NCBI GenBank assembly: GCA_029776205.1 | Contig: JAKOTQ010000102.1 | Span: 1 to 59,836 of the forward strand | Direction: 5' to 3' | Source: Bacillota bacterium | GTDB lineage: Bacteria; Bacillota; UBA4882; UBA8346 | DNA length: 59,836 nt | Shown here: piece after piece, positions 51,525-59,705 of the stretch | Layout of the letters: every line of letters begins with the position of its first letter | How positions within the stretch are numbered: the stretch's first letter is position 1 | Notes under the pieces: generated by a model | Told to the model about the DNA's origin: nothing | The model's database searches: none | Seen by the model: the letters and a program-made list of their open reading frames with translations, nothing else | Made by a program: the position numbers and the translations under genes

Positions 51525-52766
51525 ATGGCTAGTTTCAAGTATGTGGTGAAGGATCGGTCTGGGAAGACCTCTCAGGGATTCATCGAAGCGGCCAACATGG
51601 GCGAGGCTGCTGCCAAACTCAGACAGGATAATTACTTTATTGTACAGCTCGGTCCGGCAGACAAGGAATCAGCCGTATTGACCAAGAGTGCTAAGCAGCA
51701 AACCCAGGAAAATTCGGTCCGGGGGAAAGTGAATCTAAAAGACAAAATCTTTTTTACGAAACAGTTTTATGTTATGCTCCGGGCTGGTATGGGGATGATC
51801 GTATGCCTTAACAACTTATACGAACAGACAGAAAATCTCTATTTACGTCATATTATTACGGAAATTCGAAAAGATGTGGAAAGCGGTGTTCCTCTTAGTA
51901 CTGCACTAGCCAAGTTTCCAAAAGTTTTTAACGGGATGTTTGTAAACATGATTGAGGCTGGCGAAGCCAGCGGAAAATTGGATTTGAGTTTACAGCGTCT
52001 CAATGATTTTTTCGAACGGGAATATAATCTGAAAAAAAAGATTATCGGAGCTTTGATTTATCCGGCGATCATCTGTGTCGTGGCCGTTGCTGTGGTGATT
52101 ATCTTACTGACATTTGTGGTTCCGACTTTTGTCAATATTTTCGCTGATTCCGGTGCCCAACTTCCGGGTATCACTCGAGCGTTGGTGATGGTCAGCGATA
52201 TTCTGAGAAATTATTGGTATCTGTTGATGGTGTTTGTGATTGGCCTTGGATTGGTTTATAAAGTCATGGGCAATAATCCAAAAGGCAGGGAGAAGTTGGA
52301 TCAGTTTTGGATTAATTTCCCCCAGGTCGGGGATTTAATCGAAAAGGTGGTGATCTCCAGGTTTGCCCGGACTTTGGCGACCTTATTGGACAGCGGAGTT
52401 CCGTTGCTCCAAAGCTTGGAAATTGTCCAGAGGGCGGTAAGTAATGCGGTAATCGCCCGGGGAATTCGTCATGCAGCAACCAGTGTCAATCAGGGGACAG
52501 GTTTGGCACGGCCGCTATTGGAAAGCGGCGTGTTTCCGGTGATGGTTCCACAAATGGTTGCCATTGGCGAAGACACCGGTGATATAAATCATATGCTGGA
52601 GGAAGTTGCTGATTATTATGATAAGGAGGTGAGTTATGCTTTAGAAAACCTGACCGCAATGTTCGAACCTTTGATCATTGTGGGTTTGGGCGGAGTGGTA
52701 GCGTTTATCGTCGCAGCTATCATGCTTCCCATGTTTGACATCTCAACAGGAGCAACTCTTCGATAA
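51525..52766 (+). CDS. pilC: Type IV pilus inner-membrane platform protein PilC
   Basis: The 413-residue protein has two GspF domains (about residues 70-195 and 275-395), each with a cytoplasmic helical bundle and membrane helices. Marks are F-T-K-Q-F-Y-V-M-L-R-A-G-M near residue 78 and I-S-R-F-A-R-T-L-A-T-L-L-D-S-G-V-P-L near residue 280, the typical repeat. It anchors pilus assembly in the cytoplasmic membrane between PilB/PilT and pilin. It is 14 bases after pilT. Confidence 0.95.
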   Translation: MASFKYVVKDRSGKTSQGFIEAANMGEAAAKLRQDNYFIVQLGPADKESAVLTKSAKQQTQENSVRGKVNLKDKIFFTKQFYVMLRAGMGMIVCLNNLYEQTENLYLRHIITEIRKDVESGVPLSTALAKFPKVFNGMFVNMIEAGEASGKLDLSLQRLNDFFEREYNLKKKIIGALIYPAIICVVAVAVVIILLTFVVPTFVNIFADSGAQLPGITRALVMVSDILRNYWYLLMVFVIGLGLVYKVMGNNPKGREKLDQFWINFPQVGDLIEKVVISRFARTLATLLDSGVPLLQSLEIVQRAVSNAVIARGIRHAATSVNQGTGLARPLLESGVFPVMVPQMVAIGEDTGDINHMLEEVADYYDKEVSYALENLTAMFEPLIIVGLGGVVAFIVAAIMLPMFDISTGATLR

Positions 52767-52790
52767 AAAAATTAAAAGGAGGAAAAAAAG

Positions 52791-53129
52791 ATGTTTATGA
52801 AATTGGCAAAAAGACAAGAAGGTTTTACTTTGGTTGAATTATTGATTGTTATTACCATTATCGGCGTTTTGGCAGCTATTGCTGTACCCCGCTTCTTAAC
52901 CAACAAGGCAGCTTCGGAGCAAACTGCTTGCCGAGGGAACTTGTCCCGCTTAAATGAAGCGATTGGCCGATATGCATTTGATAATAATGGTAAAGCTCCT
53001 AGTGCGATCGGTGATTTGGCTCCCAAGTATATTGATCGGGCGCCGAACTGCCCTACAGATGGTAGTGGTTATAATATTAATACTACTACTTTGACAGCTG
53101 TATGCCCGAACGGTCACGTGTTACCGTGA
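52791..53129 (+). CDS. pilA: Major type IV pilin (GspG-like)
   Basis: A 112-residue prepilin with an 11-residue leader ending Q-E-G and the mature start F-T-L-V-E-L-L-I-V-I, with Glu at +5. The globular part has three cysteines in T-A-C-R-G-N, N-C-P-T-D-G and V-C-P-N-G-H; the ending is typical of GspG-like pilins. AAAGGAGG precedes the start, and a strong hairpin follows the gene, which should raise its message level, so it is likely the major subunit. The following gene is a paralogue. Confidence 0.9.
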   Translation: MFMKLAKRQEGFTLVELLIVITIIGVLAAIAVPRFLTNKAASEQTACRGNLSRLNEAIGRYAFDNNGKAPSAIGDLAPKYIDRAPNCPTDGSGYNINTTTLTAVCPNGHVLP

Positions 53130-53138
53130 TGACAATTT

Positions 53139-53167
53139 AAAGGGGGAAGGCCTCTTCCCCCTTTTCC
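53139..53167 (+). terminator. Attenuating terminator after the first pilin gene
   Basis: A perfect 11-base AAAGGGGGAAG/CTTCCCCCTTT stem (53139-53149 with 53154-53164) and a T run. It likely limits readthrough so that pilin exceeds the downstream products. Confidence 0.88.
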
Positions 53168-53203
53168 CAAATTTAAAATAGGGTTATCCTAAGGAGTTTC
53201 CTG

Positions 53204-53542
53204 ATGGTTCAAAATTTTTATCAGGAAGTACAAGGTTTCACATTAATTGAAATATTGATTGTTATCACTATCATTGGCGTGTTGTCAGCCCTTGTTTTGC
53301 CGAGGTTTTTCGTTAATTTGAATGATGCTGACATTGCGACATGTAAGAGTAACCTTTCCAGTCTAAATGAAGCAATCAGTCGCTATATGTATGTAAACGG
53401 TGGCCTTCCGCCAGCTGTTATAGGGGATTTGATTCCGAATTATCTGGAAAGGGTACCTAAGTGCCCGGTCGGTAAATCGACAGGTGCCTATTTAATTGGG
53501 ACTGATAATTTAGCGATATGCAGCAATGGGCATACGCTGTAA
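53204..53542 (+). CDS. Second type IV pilin, paralogue of pilA
   Basis: A 112-residue prepilin of the same length as pilA. The leader ends V-Q-G and the mature part begins F-T-L-I-E-I-L-I-V-I. The three cysteines keep the same positions (A-T-C-K-S-N, K-C-P-V-G-K, I-C-S-N-G-H). The sequences differ over the central surface. It arose by tandem duplication and could be a minor or alternative subunit, expressed at a lower level because it lies after the terminator. Confidence 0.88.
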   Translation: MVQNFYQEVQGFTLIEILIVITIIGVLSALVLPRFFVNLNDADIATCKSNLSSLNEAISRYMYVNGGLPPAVIGDLIPNYLERVPKCPVGKSTGAYLIGTDNLAICSNGHTL

Positions 53543-53575
53543 GTTAATAATATCATTGGTAGTTAGGAGATTCCA

Positions 53576-54307
53576 TTGGAGTTTATTGTTGCATTAACTT
53601 TTGGTATGGTTATCGGTAGTTTTCTGAATGTCTGTATTTACCGGATACCTCGAGGGTTGTCTATTGTATTTCCGCCGTCGTCCTGCCCTGCCTGTGGCCA
53701 TCGTTTAGGTGTAACGGAATTGGTTCCGTTGTTCAGTTTTTTGGCATTGCGTGGGAAATGCAAAAACTGCGGAAAGAAAATATCTTGGCGGTATCCGTTG
53801 GTTGAGCTGTTGACCGGGTTATTGTTTGCTGGTTCTTATGGTATCTGGGGATTGTCTTTGGATACATTGAAAGCGTGGATTTTTATCGGTTTGATTATTC
53901 CGATTGCATTGATTGACTTAGAGTATAAGCTTATCCCCAATGTACTTTCATTTCCCGGAATTATAGCGGGATTACTCTTGAGTTATGATCATATCCTGGA
54001 TGCCGCAGTTGGTATTTTGCTTGGTTTTGGCGTCGTTGTATTGATCATTGTTATCAGCCGTGGAGGCATGGGCTGGGGAGACGCTAAGTTATTAGCGATG
54101 TTTGGAGCATTTTGGGGATGGAAAGTTGTCATATACAGCCTTTTTATCGGTAGTTTTTTTGGAAGCATTATTGGTGTGATACTACTTGCGACACATCGTG
54201 CTACAAGGAAGACTTACATACCCTTTGGTCCTTATCTTGCTTTGGGTGCGATAACATCGGTTGTCCTTTTCGCTTTCAATTTTCCATGGATCTCAATTAT
54301 TCCGTAA
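53576..54307 (+). CDS. pilD: Prepilin peptidase/N-methyltransferase PilD
   Basis: The 243-residue membrane enzyme has the N-terminal cytoplasmic zinc-type loop with C37-x-x-C40 and C62-x-x-C65, and the two active aspartates in I-D-L-E-Y-K-L-I-P and G-W-G-D-A-K-L. It removes prepilin leaders and methylates the new N-terminus. Eight membrane segments are expected. The start is TTG at 53576 with AGGAG upstream; the first residues M-E-F-I-V-A-L-T-F-G lead straight into the first helix. Confidence 0.95.
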   Translation: MEFIVALTFGMVIGSFLNVCIYRIPRGLSIVFPPSSCPACGHRLGVTELVPLFSFLALRGKCKNCGKKISWRYPLVELLTGLLFAGSYGIWGLSLDTLKAWIFIGLIIPIALIDLEYKLIPNVLSFPGIIAGLLLSYDHILDAAVGILLGFGVVVLIIVISRGGMGWGDAKLLAMFGAFWGWKVVIYSLFIGSFFGSIIGVILLATHRATRKTYIPFGPYLALGAITSVVLFAFNFPWISIIP

Positions 54308-54321
54308 AGGGGTGATGAGAT

Positions 54322-54819
54322 GTGAAAAAAAACGAAGCAGGAATGACCTTTATTGAAATAATGGTGGTAATTGCTATTCTAAGTGCAGTATCGGCGATTG
54401 CGATTTTTAATCTTAGCCGTGGTACCAATGCTTATGTAGCTGAGACGGCGAGAGAGAGGTTGATTCAGGAACTGCGCAGTGCCAGGGCGGAAGCAATTGC
54501 CAGGAATGCGTTGGTCGAATTTAGGATGGTCAATACGAATACTTTTGAAACCAATTTACTTACTAATAACGGGAGTATCAGCTCTAATCTTCGAGTGCCA
54601 TTTCAGTTGGTTGAGAGAAATAACGATATTGTAGTAAGACTGAATAATTTTACCTCAAATAATTCGGTAATTTTTGATAATAGAGGTCGAGTAACCAATA
54701 TCCAAACGGGAAGAAACCAGGGTTCGATTCAGGTTCGCGGAACAAACATAACTACAAATATTGCTATTTATAATACAGGGCATATTGCCCGTTCGTGGAG
54801 GAGCAATAATGAGGAATGA
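54322..54819 (+). CDS. GspH/FimT-like minor pilin
   Basis: The 165-residue prepilin begins at GTG 54322 (AAAGGGGTG upstream). A short leader ending E-A-G is followed by M-T-F-I-E-I-M-V-V-I, where Met replaces the usual Phe at +1. A GspH-like motif, R-S-A-R-A-E-A-I-A-R-N, follows. GspH/FimT proteins join the pilus tip complex. Overlaps the next gene by 11 bases. The C-terminal half is rich in Asn and Thr. Confidence 0.85.
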   Translation: MKKNEAGMTFIEIMVVIAILSAVSAIAIFNLSRGTNAYVAETARERLIQELRSARAEAIARNALVEFRMVNTNTFETNLLTNNGSISSNLRVPFQLVERNNDIVVRLNNFTSNNSVIFDNRGRVTNIQTGRNQGSIQVRGTNITTNIAIYNTGHIARSWRSNNEE

Positions 54820-55252
54820 TTCTGGCTTTACGCTGATCGAAGTCATGGTGTCGTTGTCATTAATGGGCTTCTTACTGATAGGAATGAGCATGATGCCTAT
54901 GCAGATGAGGGCTTTACGGGCTAATGCTGAGGCAAGGGCTACTGCGGTTTCTTATGCAGAAAATATTATCGAGCAATATCGAAATATGGATTATGATACG
55001 CTGCCCAATAGAGCGTTACAGCCCATTATAAATTTGAGAAATGCTGATGTTACTAAGAATATGAATTTAACTTACAGATACAGTGTTGTGGTGGAAGGGT
55101 ATAATATCGGAAATATATCCGCTAATTTCGATAATATGCTAACTTCTACAAATGTCAATCCCCAAGTTAAACAGGTCAGGGTAAGAGTTACATGGCAAGG
55201 GGAAAGGTTGAACGGATTTGTTGAGCGAACCGCTTTGATTCCGAAGAAATAA
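54809..55252 (+). CDS. PilV/GspI-like minor pilin
   Basis: A 147-residue prepilin with a very short leader (M-R-N-D-S-G) and the mature start F-T-L-I-E-V-M-V-S-L. It starts at the ATG at 54809, six bases after GGAGGAG; a longer in-frame opening lies inside the previous gene. The rest has the Y-A-E-N-I-I-E-Q-Y-R-N-M helix of PilV/GspI proteins. It is one of four adjacent minor-pilin genes that probably build the tip complex. Confidence 0.85.
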   Translation: MRNDSGFTLIEVMVSLSLMGFLLIGMSMMPMQMRALRANAEARATAVSYAENIIEQYRNMDYDTLPNRALQPIINLRNADVTKNMNLTYRYSVVVEGYNIGNISANFDNMLTSTNVNPQVKQVRVRVTWQGERLNGFVERTALIPKK

Positions 55253-55264
55253 GGGGTGATTGGT

Positions 55265-55756
55265 TTGAAACGAAATGGGAGTAGGTTGAAAAACCAGTCT
55301 GGGATGACTCTGGTTGAAATGCTCATTGCTATCTTGATAACCGGAATCCTTATTATCGGATTGACGGGGTTTGCAAAAATATTCCAAGAGCAATTTTCTA
55401 CGCATCGTGATGTTTTTGAGACAGAGCAATCAATATATTTTGCCATGGAAAGCTTAATACGGGAGATACGTGAAGCCCGTAGTATTGAGCCTTCACCCTC
55501 TTCTACTTCGAGCCAAATTCGCTTAATAAATTCCAATAGTATCCCGGTTACATACAGGATTGATCCGAACGATAGCAGCTTGAAACGCCAAGAAGGCAGC
55601 GGAGAATTTGTTGTAGTCGCTGAACATGTTGATACAGCAAATTCCAGATTTTCATATGATACTAAATATAAAGTTGTAACTATCGTACTAAAAGGATTGT
55701 TTAATGACAATGAAGTCATTCTCGAAAATTCCGCATATTTACGTAATTCCAAATAA
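55265..55756 (+). CDS. PilW/GspJ-like minor pilin
   Basis: The 163-residue prepilin has a basic leader ending Q-S-G and the mature start M-T-L-V-E-M-L-I-A-I. The TTG at 55265 is chosen because AAGGGGTG lies about six bases upstream; a GTG at 55256 is part of that site. The middle has S-I-Y-F-A-M-E-S-L-I-R-E-I-R-E-A-R-S, characteristic of GspJ/PilW. It follows the PilV-like gene by 12 bases. Confidence 0.85.
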   Translation: MKRNGSRLKNQSGMTLVEMLIAILITGILIIGLTGFAKIFQEQFSTHRDVFETEQSIYFAMESLIREIREARSIEPSPSSTSSQIRLINSNSIPVTYRIDPNDSSLKRQEGSGEFVVVAEHVDTANSRFSYDTKYKVVTIVLKGLFNDNEVILENSAYLRNSK

Positions 55757-55777
55757 TAATTTGGAGGGGGTAAATTC

Positions 55778-56902
55778 ATGTGCGCAGTTAGAGAAGAAAA
55801 GGGAATAGCCTTTGTATTAGTCTTATTTGCGTTAGTCATGTTCGGTGTTACCTCCATAGTTGTGATGACAGGAGTGCGGACCCAAGGGAATGTAACATCC
55901 ATGATGGAAGGGTCAAAACTTGCTCTATTGAGGGCGGAGGATGGATTAACCATAGCTATAGCCAAGATAAAAGATAATCAATCTTTCGGTAGCAGCTTTG
56001 AATATACAACTGCGGATAACTGGAGGGTAAGAATAGAACAGTCTGTCAATCAAAATGGTAGTACGCTTCTTAGATCTACAGCGACGAGGGGACGATTTAG
56101 CAGGACAGTAGCAGTTGATTATGATGCAGGGAATAATGGGCCCCATCCGGCATTACAACATGCTATTTTTGCCTACGGTGATATTGAATTGGTAAATGGA
56201 TGGATGAACTTGAATGGTAACTCTGTTTTTACCAATTCAAATATGACAATATCTAGAAATTTTGGCGGTGACGGAGGAGGCAGCGGTGAACTTCTGGCCC
56301 ATGGAACGATTACCCATAATGGAACCATTAATAATACTCCCATCAGAGGAGGGCAGGATGAGATTCCTTTTCCGGAATTGGATTTTGAAAAACTTACAGC
56401 AGGCCAAAGGAAGATTCCACAAAGTCAGCTGCTTTCGACACTTCAAACTATGCAAGATACTGGCGGAACGATAGTTGTTGAAGTCAATAGCCCTGAAGTA
56501 AAGATAGATAGAAATATCACTCTTAACAGAGAAACAACGATAATTTTTGTGAAAGCGCCAGGTTATACCGGAGATTATGTTGTTCACTTTAAAGCAGATA
56601 GTTGGAATATAAATGGTAAAGTGAATTTTCTTGCCGATGGTGGTACATATCATTTCAACAACTTCAGCTATAATTCCAAAGGTATCATTTATTCCAATTA
56701 TGAATCACCTGATGGGTATACCATTCACGTGAATAACTCGAACAAAGCGTTTGACATTGGCGGTTTAATTGTAAAAGGAAAAATTAAATTGGATAATGCT
56801 AATGTGAACTTACATCGTCTTTCAGATAAAGAACGATGGGACTTTTTGGATGCCTTTTTACAACAAAACGGGTTTACATATAAGAATTGGCGTGAACTTT
56901 AA
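55778..56902 (+). CDS. PilX-like protein with large C-terminal beta domain
   Basis: A 374-residue protein with an N-terminal pilin-like helix (K-G-I-A-F-V-L-V-L-F-A-L-V-M-F-G). PilX proteins often lack the standard cleavage motif, and here Gly-Ile-Ala replaces it. Residues from about 125 onward form a Gly/Asn-rich domain with repeated strands (L-N-G-N-S-V-F-T-N-S-N and similar), like polymer-forming or adhesin-type domains. It may place an adhesive domain at the pilus tip. GC content here and in the minor-pilin genes is lower than in pilB-pilC. Confidence 0.75.
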   Translation: MCAVREEKGIAFVLVLFALVMFGVTSIVVMTGVRTQGNVTSMMEGSKLALLRAEDGLTIAIAKIKDNQSFGSSFEYTTADNWRVRIEQSVNQNGSTLLRSTATRGRFSRTVAVDYDAGNNGPHPALQHAIFAYGDIELVNGWMNLNGNSVFTNSNMTISRNFGGDGGGSGELLAHGTITHNGTINNTPIRGGQDEIPFPELDFEKLTAGQRKIPQSQLLSTLQTMQDTGGTIVVEVNSPEVKIDRNITLNRETTIIFVKAPGYTGDYVVHFKADSWNINGKVNFLADGGTYHFNNFSYNSKGIIYSNYESPDGYTIHVNNSNKAFDIGGLIVKGKIKLDNANVNLHRLSDKERWDFLDAFLQQNGFTYKNWREL

Positions 56903-56918
56903 TTCAGGAGGAGATATT

Positions 56919-57974
56919 ATGGCGAAATCCGTTGGCATTGGCTTGGATATCGGCACCAGTTCGGTGAAAATAGTGGAGCTGGTGAGGGATAAAGCATCCA
57001 TCAAGATATCAAAATTTGGAATACAACCTTTCTCAACGAATGCCCTGACCGGAGGCGTAATAACCAACAGTTCCGAAGTGGCCAGGGTGATTCGTGAGCT
57101 GTTTCAAATGACAAAGATCAAGCCAAAAAAAGCAGTGGTGGCCATTGCCGGGCAATCGGTCATCGTGCGGCATATTAAAATGCCTTTCATGACAAAAGAT
57201 GAGCTGGCCAATGCCATCCGGTGGGAAGCTGAGCGATATATCCCTTTTGCTATTGATGAAGTGAATATGGACTTTGAAATTATTGAAGAAGACAAAGACC
57301 AAAACACCATTGAGGTGATGTTGGTTTGTGCCCATAATGATATTTTACACAGTCATCTTCGGGCGTTGGATGAAGCTGATATTCAGCCGTTGGCAATGGA
57401 TATTCAGCCTTTTGCTTTGATGCGTGCTATGGGGATGGAACAGACCAAAATCGAGGGGAGCGTAGCTATAGTCGATATTGGTGCGGGAACAACGGATTTG
57501 ACTATCGTTAAAGACGGGATTCCCCGTTTTACCCGGATTATACCGATTGCCGGTACTCATATGACCACAACGGTAAGCGATCAATTACTTATTAGTTTTG
57601 CTGAGGCAGAGGAGCTCAAGATCAGATGTGCGGATGCTTTATATGATTTTTCGGGTTCAGAAGAGTCGGATGCATATAAAGTGAATTTTGCCTTGCAGTC
57701 AAGTTTGAAGGAATTGGTGATGGAGTTACGCCGGTCCTTCGATTATTACCGTTTACAACAAAGGAATGAAGAAATTAAGGAAGTATATATTTCCGGTGGC
57801 GGTTCCAAGATGAAAAATTTGATACCGTTTATGAAAAATGAGCTGGAAATTAAGGTGAATAAAGGAGTTAACGGTATCGGAATTACAACTAGAACGGGCG
57901 ACGATTTCGTTGAGGAATTCCCCATCTATACAGTGGCCATTGGGCTTGCCCTTCGGGAGGTGCTGGACGCATGA
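56919..57974 (+). CDS. pilM: Type IV pilus assembly protein PilM (actin-like)
   Basis: The 351-residue protein has the actin-like ATPase fold of PilM: G-L-D-I-G-T-S-S-V-K-I-V-E-L at residues 8-21, A-I-V-D-I-G-A-G-T-T-D-L near residue 185 and I-S-G-G-G-S-K near residue 290. It sits at the cytoplasmic side and binds the N-terminal tail of PilN. The start at 56919 has AGGAGGAG upstream; a longer frame opening at 56850 lies inside the previous gene. It overlaps pilN by four bases. Confidence 0.95.
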   Translation: MAKSVGIGLDIGTSSVKIVELVRDKASIKISKFGIQPFSTNALTGGVITNSSEVARVIRELFQMTKIKPKKAVVAIAGQSVIVRHIKMPFMTKDELANAIRWEAERYIPFAIDEVNMDFEIIEEDKDQNTIEVMLVCAHNDILHSHLRALDEADIQPLAMDIQPFALMRAMGMEQTKIEGSVAIVDIGAGTTDLTIVKDGIPRFTRIIPIAGTHMTTTVSDQLLISFAEAEELKIRCADALYDFSGSEESDAYKVNFALQSSLKELVMELRRSFDYYRLQQRNEEIKEVYISGGGSKMKNLIPFMKNELEIKVNKGVNGIGITTRTGDDFVEEFPIYTVAIGLALREVLDA

Positions 57975-58534
57975 GAATCAATCTGTTACCGCAGGAATAT
58001 CGGCCGCAACCATTAATTAATCCAAAACGGTTGTTCTTAATGATTATTAGCGGTGTTTTGGCCTTATCATCCATCGGTTTTGCGTTTTTCGAATATACTT
58101 CCATCAACGCAAACAAGCGGGATTTACAATCCATTAAACAACAATTAACAGCCTTGGAAAGCAAGAAAGATTTACTGCAAAAGGCGGAGGCGTTGCAGCA
58201 GGAGATCGAAAAGTTTAAAAAGGAAGTTAAAACCATTGAAGGGTATTATAATCAGCCGGTCATGCTGCTTGATCGAATGACTGCAGCGATGCCCGAGCAT
58301 ATCTGGTTGGAAAACCTGAAGCTGGGGACTGATGGGAAAATCCAGATTAGGGCCCATACTCTCGATTTTGTAATAATCAGTGATTTGTTAGATAATTTAA
58401 AGAAGACGGGGATATTTCAGGAAGTCAAACTGTTAAAGATAGATGAAGAGAAAAATGAAGATTCCGGCCTTACCACGTATAGTTTTGAGTTCATGACTGA
58501 CACAGGGAGGAAGTTGGAATATGCCAAAAAATAA
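57971..58534 (+). CDS. pilN: Type IV pilus alignment protein PilN
   Basis: A 187-residue protein that begins with the PilM-binding motif, R-I-N-L-L-P-Q-E-Y, followed by one membrane helix (about residues 23-42), a coiled coil and a ferredoxin-like periplasmic domain. It links PilM in the cytoplasm with PilO in the membrane. It overlaps pilM and pilO by four and 14 bases, a tightly coupled set. Confidence 0.92.
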   Translation: MRINLLPQEYRPQPLINPKRLFLMIISGVLALSSIGFAFFEYTSINANKRDLQSIKQQLTALESKKDLLQKAEALQQEIEKFKKEVKTIEGYYNQPVMLLDRMTAAMPEHIWLENLKLGTDGKIQIRAHTLDFVIISDLLDNLKKTGIFQEVKLLKIDEEKNEDSGLTTYSFEFMTDTGRKLEYAKK

Positions 58535-59093
58535 AATGATTATCAATAATATCGTTTTTATCATTGTTGTCTCTGTGTTGCTGGCCGGGAGTATTGCGTC
58601 AGGTATCTATTTATATAATGAAAACCAAAAGATTATGGAGGAAAAATCTGCAAAAGGAAGGGAATTAGAGGATCTTCAAAGAAGACTTGAATTGATTCCG
58701 GATCTGGAGTCGATGAATGAAGAGCTGAACAATGAAAAGCAAAAATTATCGTCATATATTCCGGATAAGGAAGGACAAGCCAACTTTGTCCGAGAGCTTG
58801 AAAAATTAGCTTCAAGTTGTGATGTCCAAATTCTGAGCTGTCAAAGTAAATCCGATGTATTTCATCATAAAGTTCTTCCCCAATATCCGGTATATCAGTG
58901 GGAACTTAATTTAGAGTCGAATTATAGCGGTTTAAGTCAATTTTTAAAATCGCTATCCGATGCCAAGCGTTTTCTGGTAGTTTCCGAGCTTGCTGTCAAC
59001 AGTCTTTTTTCAGAAGAAGATGGAAAATATCTGGTTAATACCCGTGTAACGTTAGACTTAATAACCAAACAAGTTTCGGAGAAGGTGAACTAA
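58521..59093 (+). CDS. pilO: Type IV pilus alignment protein PilO
   Basis: The 190-residue protein has a short cytoplasmic start, one membrane helix (about residues 10-30), a coiled coil (residues 32-75) and a PilO periplasmic domain with Y-P-V-Y-Q-W-E-L-N-L and F-L-K-S-L-S. It pairs with PilN to form the inner-membrane alignment complex that reaches toward PilP and the secretin. It overlaps pilN by 14 bases and PilP-like by one. Confidence 0.9.
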   Translation: MPKNKMIINNIVFIIVVSVLLAGSIASGIYLYNENQKIMEEKSAKGRELEDLQRRLELIPDLESMNEELNNEKQKLSSYIPDKEGQANFVRELEKLASSCDVQILSCQSKSDVFHHKVLPQYPVYQWELNLESNYSGLSQFLKSLSDAKRFLVVSELAVNSLFSEEDGKYLVNTRVTLDLITKQVSEKVN

Positions 59094-59704
59094 TGAAGGC
59101 TACCGAAAAAAATCAAGCAACGATAAGTCCTGCAACGTATGTTATTTTAGGGATAGGTTTGATTGCTATCATTTGGTTACTATGGCCTACTTCTCAGAAA
59201 ACCCCCCAACAGCAACCGGCACAAGAAATAGTTCATAATCAAACCGGAACCGAAGTTCCAAAAACACAAGTTAAAGCTGGGGAACAGGAGGTGGAAACGG
59301 AGGATACGGTGATTGAGTCGTCTGCACGAAATCCTTTTTTACCTCCGTCAATCGTCCGGACAATGAGCCGGAAAACGCCCTATGACTCTACAAGGAATGT
59401 AACACCACCTATAGTTCAGGAGCAGTCGCGTAGAGGATTGGATGTTATTTCATCTGGCGATAAAACGGATAAAGATGAGATTAAGTCCGAAGAGATATTA
59501 AAACCGGTATGGAAAGGGTTTTTACAGGTTCCTGGAGATCAGCTCGTAATAATCCGATACAAACAGAAATCACACTTTTTAAGATTAGGGGATCGGCTTT
59601 CCGGAACAGAGTATCGTCTTACAGATATCAATCCACAGTATGTAGTCCTGCTTTCTCCGACTGATACGTTGAAACTGGAGAAAGTGAAGAAGGGGGTAAA
59701 ATGA
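59093..59704 (+). CDS. pilP: PilP-like type IV pilus protein
   Basis: The 203-residue protein has an N-terminal membrane helix (about residues 13-31) rather than a lipobox, a long polar linker, an A-R-N-P-F-L-P-P motif near residue 80 and a beta domain with L-R-L-G-D-R-L-S-G and Y-R-L-T-D-I-N near the end. These features match PilP/GspC periplasmic domains, which connect the inner-membrane complex to the secretin. The R-N-P-F box is typical. The transmembrane anchor, in place of a lipid, is a variation. Confidence 0.8.
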   Translation: MKATEKNQATISPATYVILGIGLIAIIWLLWPTSQKTPQQQPAQEIVHNQTGTEVPKTQVKAGEQEVETEDTVIESSARNPFLPPSIVRTMSRKTPYDSTRNVTPPIVQEQSRRGLDVISSGDKTDKDEIKSEEILKPVWKGFLQVPGDQLVIIRYKQKSHFLRLGDRLSGTEYRLTDINPQYVVLLSPTDTLKLEKVKKGVK

Positions 59705-59705
59705 A

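Noticed and set aside
55072-55965. 297-residue open frame on the minus strand
   Set aside because: It lies antisense to three minor-pilin genes that have clear prepilin motifs and ribosome sites; no ribosome site or known motif on the minus strand.
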